This document shows positions 8,539 to 17,033 of a stretch of 64,000 nucleotides of DNA, one piece after another. Each line of letters begins with the position of its first letter. Position 1 is the first letter of the stretch. The notes below the pieces were generated by a model. The model saw nothing but the letters and a program-made list of their open reading frames with translations. It had not been told where the DNA came from and did no database searches. The position numbers and the translations under genes were made by a program. Where the stretch lies: assembly GCF_013283745.1 (NCBI RefSeq), contig NZ_JABSTZ010000001.1, positions 1,072,406 through 1,136,405 on the forward strand, read 5' to 3'. The DNA is from Aeromicrobium stalagmiti. Lineage in GTDB: Bacteria; Actinomycetota; Actinomycetes; Propionibacteriales; Nocardioidaceae.

Positions 8539-9054
8539 ATGACGGGCGAGACGATCGAGATCACCGCGGCCGACGGGACCGCCGAGGCGTACGTCAGCCG
8601 GCCCGACCGGTCCGATCCCGACCTCGACGCCTATGTCGACGCCCTCCTCGGGCTGCCCGGGGTCGCCGGCACCCGCATCGGCTTCACGGGCTACTGCATC
8701 GGCGGGCGGATGGCCGTGCGTGCCGCCGGTCTGCGGCCGGACGTCATCGCGGCGGCCGGGGCGTTCCACGCCGCGGGGCTGGTCGTCGACGCCGACGACA
8801 GCCCCCACCGGCTGGTCGCCCGCGCCAGTGGCGAGGTGCTGGCGGGCCATGCCGACCACGACGGGTCCAACCCGCCCGAGGCTGTCGCCGCGTTCGAGGC
8901 GGCGATGGCCGCGGCCGGCGTGGCGTACACCTCGGCGATCTATCCGGGTGCGCCGCACGGCTTCACGATGTCGGACACCTCGGTGTTCGACGAGTCCGCG
9001 ACCGAGCGCCACTTCGCCGAGCTCGAGGACCTGCTGGCCCGCACGCTGGGCTGA
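8539..9054 (+). CDS. Dienelactone hydrolase family protein, internally shortened
   Basis: A 171-residue member of the DLH family that keeps the C-terminal two thirds: GYCIGG with the nucleophile Cys, GHADHD with the acid, and APHGFTM with the catalytic His. Typical relatives are about 240-250 residues. Here the N-terminal ITAADGTAEAYVSRP strand runs directly into DPDLDAYVDALL, skipping about 70 residues that normally hold the first strands and oxyanion loop. The frame is intact, so this is an in-frame deletion rather than a frameshift. It may be inactive or a recent decay product. Start ATG follows GATGGAGG. Confidence 0.75.
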   Translation: MTGETIEITAADGTAEAYVSRPDRSDPDLDAYVDALLGLPGVAGTRIGFTGYCIGGRMAVRAAGLRPDVIAAAGAFHAAGLVVDADDSPHRLVARASGEVLAGHADHDGSNPPEAVAAFEAAMAAAGVAYTSAIYPGAPHGFTMSDTSVFDESATERHFAELEDLLARTLG

Positions 9055-9283
9055 TGGCTGGGGCCCGACCCGATTATTTTTTCTTGATCTTTCCGTACGG
9101 GACAGCTTGTTCCGGGTCTACGTTGACCGAGTCAGAGGGAGCTGGCAGAGCACCGGACCACGGTTTGCCCGTCGGATGGGAGAGCCTCACCACGGTGAGG
9201 TGTTCGGCGGCTGGACCGTGAGTTGGCGGCACAGGGAGATCGCCGACGTGGTCTGGGCGATGTGGTCGTGGGGCGCCCCCTCC

Positions 9284-9299
9284 GATGATGCGAATCATC
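9284..9299. promoter_or_regulatory. Inverted repeat upstream of GH16 gene
   Basis: GATGAT-GCGA-ATCATC forms a perfect 6-bp inverted repeat 18 bp before the GH16 start codon, overlapping where a promoter or the ribosome-binding region would be. It could be a repressor site. The rest of the 263-bp gap (9055-9317) shows an A/T-rich TTATTTTTTCTTGATC stretch near 9075 that may contain a promoter or terminator U-tract, and no credible gene. Confidence 0.35.
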
Positions 9300-9317
9300 A
9301 TCACAGGGAGACCCCAC

Positions 9318-10196
9318 ATGTCCAAGATCTCGAGACTGCTGGCCCTGTCAGCCGCCGCCGTCATGCTGCTCGTGTCAGCCACCAGTCCGGCCATGGCCGG
9401 CAAGAGCCCGAGGAAGCCGGCCACGAAGCCGCCGGCGCCCACCTGCGGCTCCCAGGTCTTCTACAAGGCCTCCGGTGCGGCGTGGACGTGCAGGTTCGCC
9501 GACGAGTTCGACGGCACGAGCCTCAACACGTCCAAGTGGGTCGTGCACCAAGGCACCGTCCCCGGCGGCCAGGAGTGCTTCAGCGCCAACAACGTCGCCG
9601 TCGCGAACGGCGTCCTGGTGCTGTCGACCAGGAAGGTGTCGACGCCGGTCACGTGTGGCTCGAGGACGAGCAGCTTCACGAGCGGCCAGGTGTCCGGCTA
9701 CGGAAAGTACTCGCAGACGTACGGACGTTTCGAGATCCGGGCGAAGTTCCCCGCAGCCAAGGTCGCCGGCCTGCACAGCGCCCTGTGGATGTGGCCGGTC
9801 AACCCCACGAAGTACGGCACGTGGCCGGCCTCCGGCGAGATCGACATCGCCGAGATGTACACGACCTATCCGGGCCGGGTGATCCCCTACCTGCACTACA
9901 GCTCGCAGCCGGGTGACACGACCGTCACCAACAACTACTGCATGGTCGCCGACGTCTCGGCGTTCCACACCTACGTCCTGGAGTGGACGACGAACCGGCT
10001 CAAGGTCATGTTCGACGGGCAGACCTGCCTGGACCACACGATCAACGCGATGTCGCCGCTGACCGTGTCCGGGCCGTTCGACCAGCCGTTCTTCATGGCG
10101 TTGACGCAGGGTCTCGGTGTGGGCGGCAACAGCCCGACCTCGACGACGCCGCTGCCCGCTGACACCCAGGTCGACTACGTCCGCACGTGGTCGTGA
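9318..10196 (+). CDS. Secreted glycoside hydrolase family 16 protein
   Basis: A 292-residue exported beta-glucanase-type enzyme. ATG 9318 (after CACAGGGAG) opens a signal peptide (MSKISRLLALSAAAVMLLVSATSPAMA). The GH16 active site is GEIDIAEM, with nucleophile E174 and acid/base E179. Conserved aromatic positions (LHSALWMWP, FHTYVLEWT, FDGQTC) fit the family's jelly-roll fold. Likely substrates are beta-1,3- or mixed-linkage glucans, but the sequence does not settle which. There is no carbohydrate-binding module. It converges on the SDR gene with only 5 bp between stops. Confidence 0.9.
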   Translation: MSKISRLLALSAAAVMLLVSATSPAMAGKSPRKPATKPPAPTCGSQVFYKASGAAWTCRFADEFDGTSLNTSKWVVHQGTVPGGQECFSANNVAVANGVLVLSTRKVSTPVTCGSRTSSFTSGQVSGYGKYSQTYGRFEIRAKFPAAKVAGLHSALWMWPVNPTKYGTWPASGEIDIAEMYTTYPGRVIPYLHYSSQPGDTTVTNNYCMVADVSAFHTYVLEWTTNRLKVMFDGQTCLDHTINAMSPLTVSGPFDQPFFMALTQGLGVGGNSPTSTTPLPADTQVDYVRTWS

Positions 10197-10201
10197 GGGG
10201 G

Positions 10202-10996
10202 CTACGGCACGATCGCGTCGACGTAGCCACCGTCGACCCGGACTGCTGCGCCGGTGGTGGCCGAGGCCAGCGGTGAGCTCAGGTAGGCCACCAGGTGGGC
10301 GATCTCCTCGGGCTCGATGAGGCGCTGCAGCAGCGACTGCGGGCGGTGGACGCGCATGAACTCGGCCTGTGCCTCGTCCCACGGCAGGTCGCGGTCGACG
10401 AGTGAGTAGACGAAGTCCTCGACCCCGCCGGTGTGGGTGGGCCCGGCGATGACGGAGTTGACCGTCACGCCGGTGCCGGCCGCCTCCTTGGCGAAGCCGC
10501 GGGAGACCGAGAGCAGCGCCGTCTTGGAGGTGCCGTAGTGGATCATCTCGGTCGGGATGACGATCGCCGAGTCGCTCGCGATGTTCTGGATGCGGCCCCA
10601 GCCGCGCCCCATCATGCCCGGCAGGTAGGTGCGGATCAGGCGGATCGCGCTGAGCACGTTGACGTCGAAGTAGCGCTGCCAGTCGTCGTCGGTGATCTCG
10701 AGGGCCGCCTTGGCCTCGAAGATGCCGAGATTGTTGGTGAGGATGTCGACCTCGGGGAGCGCAGCCCGGGCGGTCTCGACGCCGGCGGGTGTCGTGACGT
10801 CGGCGGCGACCGGGACGAGGTCGGCCTCGGGCCACGTCGCGCGGATCGTCTCGATCGCGGCGGCGACCTTCTCGTCGCCGCGCCCGTTGACGCCGACGCG
10901 TGCGCCGGCGCCCGCCAGCGCTGAGGCGATCGCGAGCCCGATGCCCTGGGTGGAGCCCGTGACGAGTGCGGTGCGGCCGGAGAGATCGATCAGCAT
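10202..10996 (-). CDS. SDR family oxidoreductase
   Basis: A 264-residue short-chain dehydrogenase/reductase. The N-terminal Rossmann motif is TGSTQGIG, NNLG (ILTNNLGIF) follows the fourth strand, and the catalytic Tyr and Lys are in YGTSK after a Ser-containing strand (ASDSAIVI). The C-terminus has the usual SSPLASATTGAAVRVDGGY. Start ATG 10996 gives the canonical MLIDLSGRTALVTGS beginning. It is divergent from an aldo/keto reductase 75 bp away, so they may share a promoter region. The substrate is unknown. Confidence 0.9.
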   Translation of the reverse strand: MLIDLSGRTALVTGSTQGIGLAIASALAGAGARVGVNGRGDEKVAAAIETIRATWPEADLVPVAADVTTPAGVETARAALPEVDILTNNLGIFEAKAALEITDDDWQRYFDVNVLSAIRLIRTYLPGMMGRGWGRIQNIASDSAIVIPTEMIHYGTSKTALLSVSRGFAKEAAGTGVTVNSVIAGPTHTGGVEDFVYSLVDRDLPWDEAQAEFMRVHRPQSLLQRLIEPEEIAHLVAYLSSPLASATTGAAVRVDGGYVDAIVP

Positions 10997-11070
10997 GTCT
11001 CCACTCTGGCACGCCCGCGCAACGGCACCGTCTCGGAATAATCCGCCCCGGCGGCGCCATTGACCCAGAC

Positions 11071-11934
11071 ATGACTTCGACACTCAACGCCCATGCGTCA
11101 GGAACGTTCCAGCTCGGCGGCGACCTGCCGGTGACCCGCCTCGGGTACGGCGCGATGCAGATCACCGGCGACGGTGTGTGGGGGGAGCCGGCCGACCGGG
11201 CCGAGGCCGTCCGGGTCCTGCGACGGGCCGTCGAGCTCGGCGTGACGTTCTTCGACACCGCCGACTCCTACGGTCCCGACGTCTCGGAGCAGATCATCCG
11301 CGAGGCGCTGCACCCCTACGCCGACGACGTCGTCATCGCGACCAAGGCCGGTCTGACGCGGACCGGTCCGGGGGAGTGGATCCCCGTCGGACGTCCGGCC
11401 TACCTCAAGCAGCAGGTCGAGCTCTCGCTGCGCAAGCTCGGCGTCGACCGCATCGACCTGATCCAGCTGCACCGCATCGACGCCGAGGTGCCGGTGGCCG
11501 ACCAGGTGGGCGCGTTCAAGGAGCTGCAGGAGCAGGGCAAGGTGCGCCACATCGGCCTCAGCGAGGTCACGGTCGACCAGCTCAAGGAGGCGCAGAAGAC
11601 CGCCGAGATCGTGTCGGTGCAGAACCTGTTCAACCTCGGCGACCGCTCCGCCGAGGCGCTGCTGGACCACGCGACAGCTGAGGGCATCGGGTTCATCCCG
11701 TGGTTCCCGTTGGCGACCGGCGGCCTGGTCAAGGATGGTGGACCGCTGGCGGAGCTGGCGAAGCAGCACGACGCGACCCCGTCGCAGCTGGCGCTCGCCT
11801 GGCTGCTGAAGCGCTCGCCCGTCATGCTGCCGATCCCCGGCACGTCGAGCGTCGCCCACCTCGAGGACAACATCGGCGCCGCCGACATCGAGCTGACCGA
11901 CGACGAGCTCGAGGCCCTGACCAACGCCGTCTGA
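11071..11934 (+). CDS. Aldo/keto reductase
   Basis: A 287-residue AKR enzyme, different from the one at 6.5 kb and closer to the YdbC/pyridoxal-reductase-like branch. The tetrad is seen in FDTADSYG (Asp, Tyr), IATKAGL (Lys) and IQLHRID (His). The C-terminal cofactor loop is MLPIPGTSSVAHLEDNI. Start ATG 11071 is preferred over the far upstream 10966, which overlaps the SDR gene. It probably reduces small aldehydes or ketones with NADPH. The neighbouring divergent SDR suggests a shared redox role, but no pathway is evident. Confidence 0.9.
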   Translation: MTSTLNAHASGTFQLGGDLPVTRLGYGAMQITGDGVWGEPADRAEAVRVLRRAVELGVTFFDTADSYGPDVSEQIIREALHPYADDVVIATKAGLTRTGPGEWIPVGRPAYLKQQVELSLRKLGVDRIDLIQLHRIDAEVPVADQVGAFKELQEQGKVRHIGLSEVTVDQLKEAQKTAEIVSVQNLFNLGDRSAEALLDHATAEGIGFIPWFPLATGGLVKDGGPLAELAKQHDATPSQLALAWLLKRSPVMLPIPGTSSVAHLEDNIGAADIELTDDELEALTNAV

Positions 11935-11950
11935 CCCGCGAGCGGGCCGC

Positions 11951-12370
11951 TCAGTCGATCAGCTCGGCCTCGACGACCGAGTTGGGATGGAACGCGACCG
12001 GGTCGCCCCGGCGGGTCGGCCGGACGAGGTCGAACCCGCCGGTCGTGATCAGGGTCCACCGCAGCGGCGGCTCGGCATGGCCGAGGTGGCTGCCACCGAT
12101 CGGCACGAACAGGTCGAGCGCCTCGTGAGCGCACTCCAGGTGTGTGGGCGGGAACGCGAACATCCGGTCGAGCCCCTCGGTCTCCGACCCGATGAACGCG
12201 ATCGGACGGGTGAGGGGCGAGCCGCAGATGCCGCAGATGCGACTCAGCGCGCACCGGATGGCGCGGCGCTTGACCACGTGCGCGTGGTCAAGCGCCCCGC
12301 CGTCGTCCTCGCAGGCGAACGGCACGGGGAGCCCGCCGAGCTTTGGCCGCCCGGCGAGCCCCGCCGTCAT
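11951..12370 (-). CDS. Uncharacterised Cys-containing protein coupled to desaturase
   Basis: A 139-residue protein whose ATG (12370) overlaps the desaturase stop as ATGA, so it is almost certainly the third gene of the ferredoxin reductase-desaturase operon and translationally coupled. It contains CxxC within RCALSRICGICGSPLTRP, plus isolated Cys in PFACEDD and HLECAHEA, compatible with a small metal site. The middle (FIGSETEGLDRMFAFPPTHLECAHEALDLF) is unusually well ordered. I do not recognise a family. Its position suggests a role in lipid desaturation or membrane adaptation, which is inference only. Confidence 0.75.
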   Translation of the reverse strand: MTAGLAGRPKLGGLPVPFACEDDGGALDHAHVVKRRAIRCALSRICGICGSPLTRPIAFIGSETEGLDRMFAFPPTHLECAHEALDLFVPIGGSHLGHAEPPLRWTLITTGGFDLVRPTRRGDPVAFHPNSVVEAELID

Positions 12371-13554
12371 GCCGAGGCCGTGCCCGACCACTTGCCGAGC
12401 TCCGAGCGGCGGGTCGGACGCTCGTCGTCGCGCAGGCGGCGCTCCTTGCGGGGCGACACCGGTGCGGGGTTGTCGGTCGTGCGGCGGTTGGGCAGCGACA
12501 GCTTGAGGATCGTGCGCAGGGTCTGGCCGTACTGCTTGTAGAGCGGTCCGGTCGTGTAGGGGATGTCGTAGCGCTTGCAGATGTCCTTGACCTTGACCGA
12601 GATGGCCGCGTAGCGGTTGCTGGGCAGGTCGGGGAACAGATGGTGCTCGATCTGGTAGCCGAGCTGGCCGCTCATGACGTGCAGCAGCTTGTTGCCGTTG
12701 AAGTTGGCCGATCCGAGCATCTGGCGCAGGTACCACTCGGCGCGGGTCTCGTCCTCGAGCTCCTCCTCGGTGAAGTGCACGGCGCCGTCGGGGAAGTGCC
12801 CGCAGAAGATGATGCCGTGCGTCCACACGTTGCGGATGATGTTGGCCGTGAAGTTCGCGGTCAGGGTCTGCAGGAAGAACGGGCCCGTCAGCAGGGGGTA
12901 CATGACGTAGTCCTTGAGCGACTGCTTGCCGACCTTGTTGCCGATCTGCTTGAGCTGCTTCTTGAGCAGCGGGATGTCCTTCTCGCCCTTGCGGATGGCC
13001 TCGATGTCGAGATCGTGCAGGGCGACGCCCCACTCGAAGAACAGCGCGAGCAGCGCGTTGTAGATCGGCTGGCCGAGGTTGACCGGGTGCCACTTCTGGT
13101 CGCGCGACATGCGCAGGATGCCGTAGCCGATGTCGTTGTCGTGGCCGAGCACGTTGGTGAACTGGTGGTGGATGTAGTTGTGCGAGTGCTTCCACTGCTC
13201 GGCCGGCTGCGTGGTGTCCCACTCCCAGTTGGACGAGTGGATCTCGGGGTCGTTCATCCAGTCCCACTGGCCGTGCATCGCGTTGTGGCCGAGCTCCATG
13301 TTCTCCAGGATCTTGGCCGAGCCGAGCAGGGCGGTGCCGAGCAGCCACGCCGGCGGGAAGAAGCTCGCGAACAGCGTGATGCGGCCCGCGGCGGCGAGGC
13401 GACGCTGCAGCGTGATGATGCGCAGGATGTAGTCGCGGTCGGCCTGGCCGCGTGACTCCTCGATCTCAGCGCGGATCTGGTCGAGCTCGGCGCCGATGGC
13501 GTCGACCTCGGCATCGGTCAGGTGGGTGTACTCACGGACGTCGGCGAATGCCAT
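12367..13554 (-). CDS. Acyl-CoA desaturase (DesA3-like membrane fatty acid desaturase)
   Basis: A 395-residue membrane diiron desaturase. The three His boxes are present: HNAMH (H90-H94), HSHNYIHH (H123-H130) and QIEHH near residue 308. It inserts a cis double bond, probably delta-9, into saturated fatty acyl-CoA at the inner membrane face. The start ATG 13554 is the one giving the cytosolic helix MAFADVREYTHLTDAEVDAI; the much longer open frame upstream overlaps the reductase. It lies 32 bp after the ferredoxin reductase stop. This is the same gene pair as Mycobacterium tuberculosis Rv3230c-desA3 (Rv3229c). Confidence 0.93.
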   Translation of the reverse strand: MAFADVREYTHLTDAEVDAIGAELDQIRAEIEESRGQADRDYILRIITLQRRLAAAGRITLFASFFPPAWLLGTALLGSAKILENMELGHNAMHGQWDWMNDPEIHSSNWEWDTTQPAEQWKHSHNYIHHQFTNVLGHDNDIGYGILRMSRDQKWHPVNLGQPIYNALLALFFEWGVALHDLDIEAIRKGEKDIPLLKKQLKQIGNKVGKQSLKDYVMYPLLTGPFFLQTLTANFTANIIRNVWTHGIIFCGHFPDGAVHFTEEELEDETRAEWYLRQMLGSANFNGNKLLHVMSGQLGYQIEHHLFPDLPSNRYAAISVKVKDICKRYDIPYTTGPLYKQYGQTLRTILKLSLPNRRTTDNPAPVSPRKERRLRDDERPTRRSELGKWSGTASA

Positions 13555-13586
13555 GGTTCGTCCTTTCGGTGGTGGTGGGAGCTGGT

Positions 13587-14675
13587 TCAGAGGGCAAGGG
13601 TGCAGTCGCCGGCGGCGACGGAGACGCAGGTCTGGATGTACTCGTTGGGCTCGCCGTGCTCGACGCCGCTGCGCAGGTCGCGGACGGTTCCGGACGCGAG
13701 GGGCACGTCGCAGGTGTGGCAGATGCCCATGCGGCAGCCGAAGAGCATGTTGACGCCGGCCTTCTCTCCCGCCTCGAGCAGCGTGGTCGCTCCGTCGACG
13801 TCGACGGTCGGACCGCCGACGCCGAACGTCACGGTGCCGCCGGCGGCGTTGCTGTCGGCGCGGGCCAGGGTGAAGCGCTCGACGTGCAGCCGGTCGAGCA
13901 GCCCGTAGGTCTCGTAGAGGGTGCTGAACGCGTCGAGCATCGGCGCGGGCCCGCACGCCCAGGTCTCGCGGTCGCGCCAGTCGGGCACGGCGGTGTCGAG
14001 CTGGTCGGGGGTGAGCATGCCGTCGGCGTCGGTGAACCGCTCGTAGAACGTGAAGCTCTCGTAGCGCAGCGCCAGCACCCGCAGCTCGTGGACGAACATC
14101 ATGTCGTCCTCGGTGCGCGCGGAGTAGGCGAGGACCGTGTCGGGGATCGACCCGCGGCGGTCGAGGGTGCGCAGGATCGACATGACGGGCGTGATGCCGC
14201 TGCCGCCGACGAGCATCAGCATCTTGGCCGGGGGCGGGTCGGGCACGACGAAGTCACCCTGCGGCGCCGCGAGGCGCACGATCGTGCCGGGCTCGAGGCC
14301 GTTGACGAGGTGGTCGGACATGAAGCCCTCGGGCATCGCCTTGACGGTGATGCTGACCGTGCGTCCCTCGACGAGGGGCACGGACGAGAGGGAGTACGAG
14401 CGCCAGTGGAAGCGGCCGTCGAGCTCGACGCCGATGCCGATGTACTGGCCCGGCGCGTGGTCGAACGACCAGCCCCAGCCGGGGCGGATGACGAGGGTCG
14501 CGGCGTTCTCGGTCTCGGGCACGACCCGCTCGATCCGGCCGCGCAGCTCGCGCTGCGACCAGAGGGGGTTGATGAGCGCGAGGTAGTCGTCGGGCGACAG
14601 CGGAGTGGTCATCGCCTTGCCGAGCTGACGCAGCCGGCGCAGGGCCGTCGAGCGCTCGATGAGCGGTGCGGTCAT
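13587..14675 (-). CDS. Ferredoxin reductase with C-terminal 2Fe-2S domain (desaturase electron donor)
   Basis: A 362-residue FNR-type flavoprotein. The FAD-binding RSYSLSS motif is near residue 97, the NAD(P)-binding LMLVGGSGITPVMSI lies in the middle, and the C-terminal plant-type 2Fe-2S domain has CRMGICHTC plus a distal QTC. It passes electrons from NADPH to the downstream desaturase, as Rv3230c does for DesA3. ATG 14675 follows a strong AGGAGGC. Just upstream are two palindromes (14690-14707 and 14712-14730) that probably govern the operon. Confidence 0.92.
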   Translation of the reverse strand: MTAPLIERSTALRRLRQLGKAMTTPLSPDDYLALINPLWSQRELRGRIERVVPETENAATLVIRPGWGWSFDHAPGQYIGIGVELDGRFHWRSYSLSSVPLVEGRTVSITVKAMPEGFMSDHLVNGLEPGTIVRLAAPQGDFVVPDPPPAKMLMLVGGSGITPVMSILRTLDRRGSIPDTVLAYSARTEDDMMFVHELRVLALRYESFTFYERFTDADGMLTPDQLDTAVPDWRDRETWACGPAPMLDAFSTLYETYGLLDRLHVERFTLARADSNAAGGTVTFGVGGPTVDVDGATTLLEAGEKAGVNMLFGCRMGICHTCDVPLASGTVRDLRSGVEHGEPNEYIQTCVSVAAGDCTLAL

Positions 14676-14689
14676 GGCGCCTCCTGTTC

Positions 14690-14707
14690 AGTGAACAGAT
14701 GTTCACT
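14690..14707. promoter_or_regulatory. Palindromic operator 1 of desaturase operon
   Basis: AGTGAAC-AGAT-GTTCACT is a perfect 7-bp inverted repeat ending 15 bp before the reductase start. Its size and sequence are those of a TetR-family operator. From memory it closely resembles the site bound by the Pseudomonas regulator DesT in front of its own desaturase-reductase operon. No TetR gene lies next to it here, so the regulator must be elsewhere. Confidence 0.6.
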
Positions 14708-14711
14708 CTGT

Positions 14712-14730
14712 ATGTAACTCAGAGTTACAT
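14712..14730. promoter_or_regulatory. Palindromic operator 2 of desaturase operon
   Basis: ATGTAACTC-A-GAGTTACAT is a perfect 19-bp palindrome, 4 bp beyond operator 1 and of unrelated sequence, in the 112-bp space between the desaturase operon and the divergent PatB-type gene. It may bind a second repressor or activator, or serve the divergent gene. Confidence 0.6.
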
Positions 14731-14787
14731 GTCGGCCCTTGGTGACGCAACAGGACGTGGGTCACGTTTTCGACCGATGATGGCATC

Positions 14788-15951
14788 ATGAACCGCTCGC
14801 ATCCGCTGCGCGACCTGAACGAAGAAATTCTGCGCCGCCGCACCAGCATCAAGTGGCGCGAGCACCCCGCCGACGTGCTGCCGCTGTGGGTCGCCGAGAT
14901 GGATGTCCGCATCGCTGAGCCGGTCGCCGCCGCGCTGACGTCGGCGGTCGCCGACAGCGACACGGGCTATCCGCACGGCAACGCGTACGCCGAGGCGTTC
15001 GCCGACTTCGCCGCCGAGCGCTGGGGCTGGGAGGGGGTCGACTCGACTCGCACGGCGTACGCGGCGGACGTCATGACCGGGCTCGTCGAGGCGATCAGGC
15101 TCGTCTCGAGCCCGGGCGATCCGGTCGTGCTCAACCCACCGGTCTATGCGCCGTTCTTCGGCTTCACCGAGCACGCCGGGCGGGAGGTCGTCGAGGCGCC
15201 CCTGGGTGACGACGGACGTCTCGACCTCGACGGGCTCGAGGCCGCGATCATCCATGCGGGCGCCGGCGGGAGACCCGTCACCTACCTGCTGTGCAACCCG
15301 CACAACCCGACCGCGGTCGTGCACACCCGCGACGAGCTCGGACGGGTCGCGGCCCTCGCGCAGACGTACGGCGTGCGCGTCGTCGTCGACGAGATTCACG
15401 GGCCGCTGGTCGCCGACGGCTTCGTGCCCTATCTCAGCGTCGACGGCGCGGACGACGCGATCGCCGTGACGTCCGCCTCCAAGGCCTGGAACCTGGCCGG
15501 CGCCAAGGCGGCGCTGATGGTTGCGGGTCGGCGGTCGGCCGACGACCTCGCCCGGCTGCCCGAGGTGGTCGCGCACGGCCCCAGCCACCTCGGAGTCCTG
15601 GCCCACACCGTCGCCCTGCGCGAGGGCGCGGCATGGCTCGACGCGCTGCAGGCCGACCTCGCCGACAACCGCCACCTGCTCTCGGCCCTGCTGGCCGAGC
15701 ACCTCCCGACGGTGCGCTGGGGCGGTGGTGCTGGCACCTATCTGGCCTGGCTCGACTGCCGTGAGCTCGGCCTGGGCGACGACCCCGCCGTTGCCTTCCT
15801 CGAGCGAGGTCGGGTCGCCCTCAACTCTGGCTTGCCGTTCGGGACGGGAGGGGCGGGTCACGTGCGGCTCAACTACGCGACGACGCCCGAGATCCTCACC
15901 GAGGCGGTCGTGCGCCTGGCTGCGGTCGCCCGAGGGGGACCTAGGTCCTGA
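14788..15951 (+). CDS. MalY/PatB family PLP-dependent aminotransferase (putative C-S lyase)
   Basis: A 387-residue fold type I PLP enzyme. The early [10 protein letters not shown] signature distinguishes the MalY/PatB cystathionine beta-lyase group from ordinary aminotransferases. CNPHNPT binds the phosphate/ring region, [10 protein letters not shown] carries the Asp, and [11 protein letters not shown] contains the Schiff-base Lys. It likely cleaves C-S bonds of cystathionine or cysteine conjugates, giving pyruvate and ammonia. It is a single gene divergent from the desaturase operon. Confidence 0.88.
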   Translation: MNRSHPLRDLNEEILRRRTSIKWREHPADVLPLWVAEMDVRIAEPVAAALTSAVADSDTGYPHGNAYAEAFADFAAERWGWEGVDSTRTAYAADVMTGLVEAIRLVSSPGDPVVLNPPVYAPFFGFTEHAGREVVEAPLGDDGRLDLDGLEAAIIHAGAGGRPVTYLLCNPHNPTAVVHTRDELGRVAALAQTYGVRVVVDEIHGPLVADGFVPYLSVDGADDAIAVTSASKAWNLAGAKAALMVAGRRSADDLARLPEVVAHGPSHLGVLAHTVALREGAAWLDALQADLADNRHLLSALLAEHLPTVRWGGGAGTYLAWLDCRELGLGDDPAVAFLERGRVALNSGLPFGTGGAGHVRLNYATTPEILTEAVVRLAAVARGGPRS

Positions 15952-16037
15952 TCCGGGTGGTCCGGTCGGGCCATTCTTGGCCGACCGGGCACGGCGGAGG
16001 TGGGCGGTTCCTAGACTCGTCGCCGAGGGAGTGGGAC

Positions 16038-16997
16038 ATGCGTACCGAGGGAGACGGACCGCTGGCGTCGCTGCGCGCGTTGCCGGCGCTGACGGCCGCC
16101 ACGGCGTCGATGTACGGCGTCGCCGCCGTGCTGCTCGTCGCCGGGGCGCTGACCTGGCAGCCGGGCAAGAATCCGCGTTGGGTCATCAGCTCGCTCGCCG
16201 TGGTCGCGGTCGTGTTCTTCGTGTGGACGCTGCTGCGCGGGGTCCGGTTCACCCAGACCGAGGCGCTGGCGATGACGGTCGCCCAGGTCGTCGTCATCGG
16301 CAGCCTGACGTGGACCACCCACCTGACCCTCGGAGCGTTCGCCAACGGCATGGTCCTGCCGATCGTCGGCGTCTACTCCGTCTGGTTCCTGCACCCTGCC
16401 GGTGCCCGTGTGGTGCTCTACGGGGGGACGACCTGGTGGTATGTCGCGATCGTGCACCAGCGCGAGAGCGTGCTGCTCCCGATGGCAGCGGCGGTGGCGA
16501 TCCAGACCGTGATCGCCGCGGAGATCTTCGGCCGCATCAAGGAGCGGATGGAGCACCTGCTGCGCACCGATCCGCTGACGGGTGCGCTGAACCGGCGCGG
16601 CATCACCGAGGTGCTCGACCGCGAGATCGTCAGGTCCGCGCGGCGGTCGCAGTCGATCTCGGTCATCGCGGTCGACCTCGACGGCCTGCGGGCGGTCAAC
16701 AACACGCACGGTCACCGCGCGGGCGACGAGCTGCTCGAGTCGGTCACCGATCACTGGGCTCGCCAGATGAGGCGCCGCGACGCGCTCGGGCGGACGGGCG
16801 GCGACGAGTTCCTCATCGTGCTGCCGTCGACGACCAAGGAGCAGGCCGAGGCGATCGCCGACCGCCTGGCGGCAGGCTCGCCGGGCTCGTGGTCGGCCGG
16901 TGTGGCGCAGGCGAAGCCCGGGGACTCGGTCTTCACGATGCTGGAGCGAGCCGACCAACGGATGTACGCGGTCAAGGCCGCACGGCGTCACGGCTGA
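16038..16997 (+). CDS. Membrane-bound GGDEF diguanylate cyclase
   Basis: A 319-residue protein with six predicted transmembrane helices in the first 165 residues and a C-terminal GGDEF domain. The active site GGDEF is intact (GRTGGDEFLIV), and an allosteric I-site RxxD (RRRD) sits exactly five residues before it, so it should make cyclic di-GMP and feel product inhibition. The membrane part resembles a MASE-type sensor without a recognised name. ATG 16038 (GTGGGACATG) is chosen as the start of the cytosolic N-terminus; the ORF upstream lacks a ribosome-binding site. There is no EAL domain here or nearby. Confidence 0.88.
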   Translation: MRTEGDGPLASLRALPALTAATASMYGVAAVLLVAGALTWQPGKNPRWVISSLAVVAVVFFVWTLLRGVRFTQTEALAMTVAQVVVIGSLTWTTHLTLGAFANGMVLPIVGVYSVWFLHPAGARVVLYGGTTWWYVAIVHQRESVLLPMAAAVAIQTVIAAEIFGRIKERMEHLLRTDPLTGALNRRGITEVLDREIVRSARRSQSISVIAVDLDGLRAVNNTHGHRAGDELLESVTDHWARQMRRRDALGRTGGDEFLIVLPSTTKEQAEAIADRLAAGSPGSWSAGVAQAKPGDSVFTMLERADQRMYAVKAARRHG

Positions 16998-17033
16998 GAT
17001 GCCGCGAGGTGCCTCCGGACGTAGCGTGCCAGC

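Noticed and set aside
10997..11258. Longer starts for the SDR (11083) and for the frame running to 11258 on the minus strand
   Set aside because: They overlap the divergent aldo/keto reductase and have no family similarity before the Rossmann strand beginning at 10996.
13555..13956. N-terminal extension of the desaturase to 13956
   Set aside because: The extra residues are Arg/His-rich frame noise overlapping the reductase coding region; the natural start is ATG 13554.
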